DNA of 64,000 nt from contig NZ_CP111044.1 in NCBI RefSeq assembly GCF_026250525.1, forward strand, positions 62,001 to 126,000, in the 5' to 3' direction. The position numbers were made by a program, and so were the translations under genes. The number at the start of each line of letters is the position of its first letter. The stretch's first letter is position 1. Origin of the DNA: Chondrinema litorale. Lineage in GTDB: Bacteria > Bacteroidota > Bacteroidia > Cytophagales > Flammeovirgaceae. Below the pieces are notes generated by a model. That model worked only from the letters and a program-made list of their open reading frames with translations, was not told the DNA's origin and did no database searches. Below are positions 61,447 to 64,000 of the stretch, one piece after another.

Positions 61447-62190
61447 ATGAAAAAACAGATTAGCCTCGATATTCCTAAACCTTGTGGTGAAAAGTGGTCA
61501 ACTTTTACACCGACAGCAACTGGTGGTTTTTGTGCTTCTTGTCAAAAGAATGTGATTGATTTCACTAAGATGACAGATGATGAAATCCAACAGTTCTTTC
61601 TAAAAAAGCCTCAGCATGCATGCGGCAGATTTCATCCAGACCAATTAAAAACTTATTCAACAAAACCAGTTCCGACGAATAAATTTGGTTGGAAGTTACT
61701 TAAAGCAGGCTTCATCAGTTTATCATTATTGTTTCTGAGCAAAAAAGAGAGTTTAGCACAAAGCAACTCCAAAATTGAAGTGGTTGAGTATGACGAGAAG
61801 AATAAAACTCAGCAAAGTGAAGATTCTAAAAATACATTTACAGTAAAAGGAATCGTGAAAATTGAAGATGAAAATGAGCCTTTACCGGGAGCTAGTATAG
61901 TTCTTTTTGGTACGGATAAGGGAACCATTGCTGATCTTGATGGATACTTTGAATTAGAAAATATTAAAACTGGAGATGTTTTACAGTTTAGTTATATAGG
62001 TTGTGAAACTCAACTTTACACTGTTTCAGTAGCAGATTCTTCAATTACATTAAATATAGATCTAAAATACGAATGGAGCGATGGAGATATGTGTATCGTG
62101 ATAGCTGGTGAAGTATCAGTAAATGAAGTTTATTCAGAAAAATCATTTTTCGCTAAGTTGGGTGGAAAAATTAAGCAGATATTTAAATGA
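61447..62190 (+). CDS. Cys-rich-head membrane protein, tandem copy 2
   Basis: The protein has 247 residues, the same length as copy 1, starting 5 nt after it. The first 110 residues are nearly identical, at the DNA level too, with the same four Cys. The exported half has diverged (PLPGASIVLFGTDKGTIADLDGYF; an added C-E in YIGCETQLY and CIVIAGEV), then converges again at the tail NEVYSEKSFFAKLGGKIKQIF. The pattern of conserved ends and diverged middle suggests gene duplication with selection or conversion acting on the ends. The stop overlaps the next gene by 4 nt. Confidence 0.7.
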   Translation: MKKQISLDIPKPCGEKWSTFTPTATGGFCASCQKNVIDFTKMTDDEIQQFFLKKPQHACGRFHPDQLKTYSTKPVPTNKFGWKLLKAGFISLSLLFLSKKESLAQSNSKIEVVEYDEKNKTQQSEDSKNTFTVKGIVKIEDENEPLPGASIVLFGTDKGTIADLDGYFELENIKTGDVLQFSYIGCETQLYTVSVADSSITLNIDLKYEWSDGDMCIVIAGEVSVNEVYSEKSFFAKLGGKIKQIFK

Positions 62191-63203
62191 GAAAAAATTA
62201 TTGTAGCAGGTTAGTAGGGTTATTATTCCTTTTGTTAATTTCAATTTCTCTAAATGCACAAAATCAAAAAATAGATTATAGTAAAGCAGATAGTGTCGGG
62301 CAATTATATCCTAATCATCCTTTAAATGACTTAAGAAATCTTACGATTAAACTCACAAAACCTTTTTCTACTGAGCATGAAAAATTCAGGGTAATTTATC
62401 GCTGGATATGCGAAAACATAGAAAATGATTACAACTATTATCTGATGAACAAGCGCAAAAGAGCCAAGTTTAAAGGTGATGAAGCTGCGCTGGGAGAATG
62501 GAATAGAGAATTTGCTCCTAAAGTGATTGAAAGGCTTGTAAAACAACAAAAAACGGTTTGTACAGGTTATGCCTATCTGCTAAAAGAAATGACGCTATAT
62601 GTAGACATTGAATGCGAATTGGTAAACGGATACGGCAAAAACTTAGAAGCTAATAATGGTGGTGACGGGATTCCGAATCACTCTTGGAATGCCGTAAAAC
62701 TTGATGGAGAATGGTATTTATGTGACCCAACTTGGTCAAGTGGCTCCATAAACTTGACGCATAAAGCATTCGAAAAGACATTTAACTCCGGTTATTTTCT
62801 AGCTTCTCCCAAACTATTTGCTATGAGCCATTATCCTTTAGACACAAAATGGTTATTGATGGATAATGCTCCGACTTTAGAATATTTTCTTAATGGACCT
62901 CTGGTTTACAAAGGTGCTTTTAATACTCATTTGACTCCGATTTATCCAAACACTTTTAATCTAGCAGTTCAGCGCGGGGAAGAAATAGAGTTTTGCTTTT
63001 TAAAAGAGGGTAATATCGAAGAAGATAGCTTTCAATTAGAAATTGTAAAGGGAAGTAGCGCTAGAACAGTTATTCCAGAAATTAGTCAATCTTCAGGCAG
63101 ATATTATTTCAAACATACTTTCAATAGCAAAGGATTGTATGTTTTGCATCTAAAGACAAACGATCAATATATAGTTACTTATCGAATTAAAGTAAGTAAA
63201 TAA
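62187..63203 (+). CDS. Secreted transglutaminase-like protein
   Basis: The protein has 338 residues with a signal peptide (LVGLLFLLLISISLNAQ). The transglutaminase-like/papain-fold core (about 55-200) includes FRVIYRWICENIENDY. The catalytic triad is visible: Cys in KTVCTGYAYLLKEM, His in PNHSWNAVKLDGEW and Asp in YLCDPTWSSG. The C-terminal 120 residues are a beta-rich domain that looks like the ending of KyphoscolioPeptidase-type bacterial relatives. It could be a peptidase or amide-crosslinking enzyme of the periplasm. It overlaps the upstream gene by 4 nt (ATGA), so it is co-translated with the two Cys-rich membrane proteins, which may be its partners. Confidence 0.82.
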   Translation: MRKNYCSRLVGLLFLLLISISLNAQNQKIDYSKADSVGQLYPNHPLNDLRNLTIKLTKPFSTEHEKFRVIYRWICENIENDYNYYLMNKRKRAKFKGDEAALGEWNREFAPKVIERLVKQQKTVCTGYAYLLKEMTLYVDIECELVNGYGKNLEANNGGDGIPNHSWNAVKLDGEWYLCDPTWSSGSINLTHKAFEKTFNSGYFLASPKLFAMSHYPLDTKWLLMDNAPTLEYFLNGPLVYKGAFNTHLTPIYPNTFNLAVQRGEEIEFCFLKEGNIEEDSFQLEIVKGSSARTVIPEISQSSGRYYFKHTFNSKGLYVLHLKTNDQYIVTYRIKVSK

Positions 63204-63240
63204 AAAGAGATGTCTACAATTTGTAGACATCTCTTTTTTT
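63202..63240. terminator. Bidirectional terminator between the transglutaminase and nadB genes
   Basis: A perfect stem of about 15 bp (aaaagagatgtctacaa / ttgtagacatctctttt) with T/A-runs on both sides, serving the two convergent genes. Confidence 0.88.
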
Positions 63241-63241
63241 A

Positions 63242-64000
63242 TCATTCTAAATCCTTATTAAAATAACCGCCTCTGTTTTCTTTTCTTTGTATAGATTGCT
63301 CAATGATTAAATAAGCAATGGTTACTAAATTTCTCAATTCACAGAGTTGAGGCGAAAGCGTAGAGTTGTCGTATAATTTCTTGGTTTCTTTGTAGATAAA
63401 ATGCAGTTTTTCTTTGGCAAGTCTTAATCGCTCGTTCGACCGCACAATGCCAACCAGATCACTCATTAGCGTTTGCAATTCTTTGCGCATGTGCGTAATT
63501 ACAATTTTCTCTTTAGGCTCTACTGTTCCTTCTGCGTTCCACTCGTTTATCTCAGCCGGAATTTCGATAGAATCGTATTTTTTTATGCCATCTTTATAAC
63601 ATTTATGTGCATAAACCAAAGCTTCTAATAATGAGTTGGAAGCCAGCCTATTTGCTCCATGTAAACCAGTGTTACTACATTCTCCGCAAGCATAAAGGTT
63701 TTCTACATTGGTTCTTCCGTTCATGTCTACATTAATACCACCGCATAAGTAATGAGCTGCTGGCACAACCGGAATCATATCTTTTTCTGCGTAAATGCCT
63801 AGGCTAGCACATTTCTCATAGATGTTAGGGAAGTGCTTCTTAAAGCCTTCCATCTCTAAATGTCTGCAATCCAAATAAACAAAATCATCTCCACTAATCT
63901 TCAGTTCAGAATCGATTGCACGAGCCACAATATCTCTAGAAGCCAATTCCTCTCTTTCATCATACTTATGCATAAAAGGTTCGCCAGATTTTGTTCTCAA
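63242..64000 (-). CDS. nadB: L-aspartate oxidase, C-terminal part (runs off window edge)
   Basis: About 252 residues are visible; the N-terminal FAD-binding half lies outside the window. NadB oxidises L-aspartate to iminoaspartate, the first step of de novo NAD synthesis. Visible signatures are EELASRDIVARAID (with the catalytic Arg), PVVPAAHYLCGGINVDMNGRT and NLYACGECSNTGLHGANRLASNSLLEALVYA, split over the fumarate-reductase-type fold, followed by the helical C-terminal domain (VGIVRSNERLRLAKEKL, LRNLVTIAYLIIEQSIQRKENRGGY). It normally works with NadA and NadC, which are not in the window. It is presumed to be the house-keeping copy. Confidence 0.92.
   Translation of the reverse strand: MRTKSGEPFMHKYDEREELASRDIVARAIDSELKISGDDFVYLDCRHLEMEGFKKHFPNIYEKCASLGIYAEKDMIPVVPAAHYLCGGINVDMNGRTNVENLYACGECSNTGLHGANRLASNSLLEALVYAHKCYKDGIKKYDSIEIPAEINEWNAEGTVEPKEKIVITHMRKELQTLMSDLVGIVRSNERLRLAKEKLHFIYKETKKLYDNSTLSPQLCELRNLVTIAYLIIEQSIQRKENRGGYFNKDLE

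Noticed and set aside
1..64000. tRNA, rRNA, insertion sequence or prophage
   Set aside because: I looked for cloverleaf-like ends, transposase motifs (DDE, HUH) and phage structural genes and saw none; the BRO-N gene alone does not make a prophage.

Overview
The window is AT-rich DNA from a member of the Bacteroidota, most likely a marine Cytophagales-type gliding bacterium. The evidence is a SusC/SusD pair, type IX secretion (T9SS) proteins (a gliding-motility C-terminal sorting domain and a PorP/SprF protein), lipoproteins with an acidic run after the lipobox Cys (the surface-export signal of this phylum), FecI/FecR-type regulation, and several -7 promoter elements fitting TAnnTTTG. I see no tRNA, rRNA, CRISPR array or insertion sequence.

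Layout. (1) 1-7786, minus strand: surface lipoproteins, an ECF sigma factor with an anti-sigma factor that appears to span both membranes, glutamyl-tRNA reductase (hemA), a lipoprotein with two truncated-haemoglobin-like domains, and a small HMA-like membrane protein. (2) 8000-12614: a replication and partition core. It has a Rep_3/RepB initiator, about eleven 17-bp iterons (consensus gtaaacattaggggtat), an XRE-ParA fusion, a ParB, two matching 24-bp palindromes that are candidate parS sites, and a BRO-N/DinD-like gene. (3) 12802-14616: a TIR-TIR-FGE fusion protein, a candidate immune effector. (4) 14717-20515: ECF sigma, an anti-sigma factor ending in a TonB domain, a T9SS cargo protein and PorP/SprF-OmpA. 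(5) 21059-34676: an NTF2-like secreted protein, a CDF metal exporter, and a siderophore or iron uptake locus (AraC regulator, PepSY protein, TonB-dependent receptor, FecCD permease, ATPase, binding protein, sucrase/ferredoxin-like protein), then ChrA and small proteins. (6) 34884-41906: a DNRLRE/propeller lipoprotein, a second ECF sigma/anti-sigma/outer-membrane-barrel module, another barrel and a penicillin-acylase family enzyme. (7) 42157-52858: FecI-FecR-SusC-SusD and a VCBS/UnbV lipoprotein. (8) 52871-55767: a YgeX/YgeY diaminopropionate module with a divergent Lrp regulator. (9) 55842-63203: a glycoside-hydrolase-like lipoprotein, an M14 peptidase, a tandem pair of Cys-rich membrane proteins and a transglutaminase-like protein. 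(10) 63242-64000: the C-terminal part of nadB.

Two themes stand out. First, a plasmid-type origin sits within one window of genes usually considered core metabolism (hemA, nadB), so the replicon may be a chromid, or a plasmid integrated into a chromosome. Second, the window holds four ECF sigma systems whose signal-receiving partners have four different envelope architectures: an inner-to-outer-membrane single chain, the same design split into two overlapping genes, a TonB-domain anti-sigma linked to T9SS genes, and classical FecR-SusCD. All domain assignments come from reading translated sequence by eye. No database search was run.
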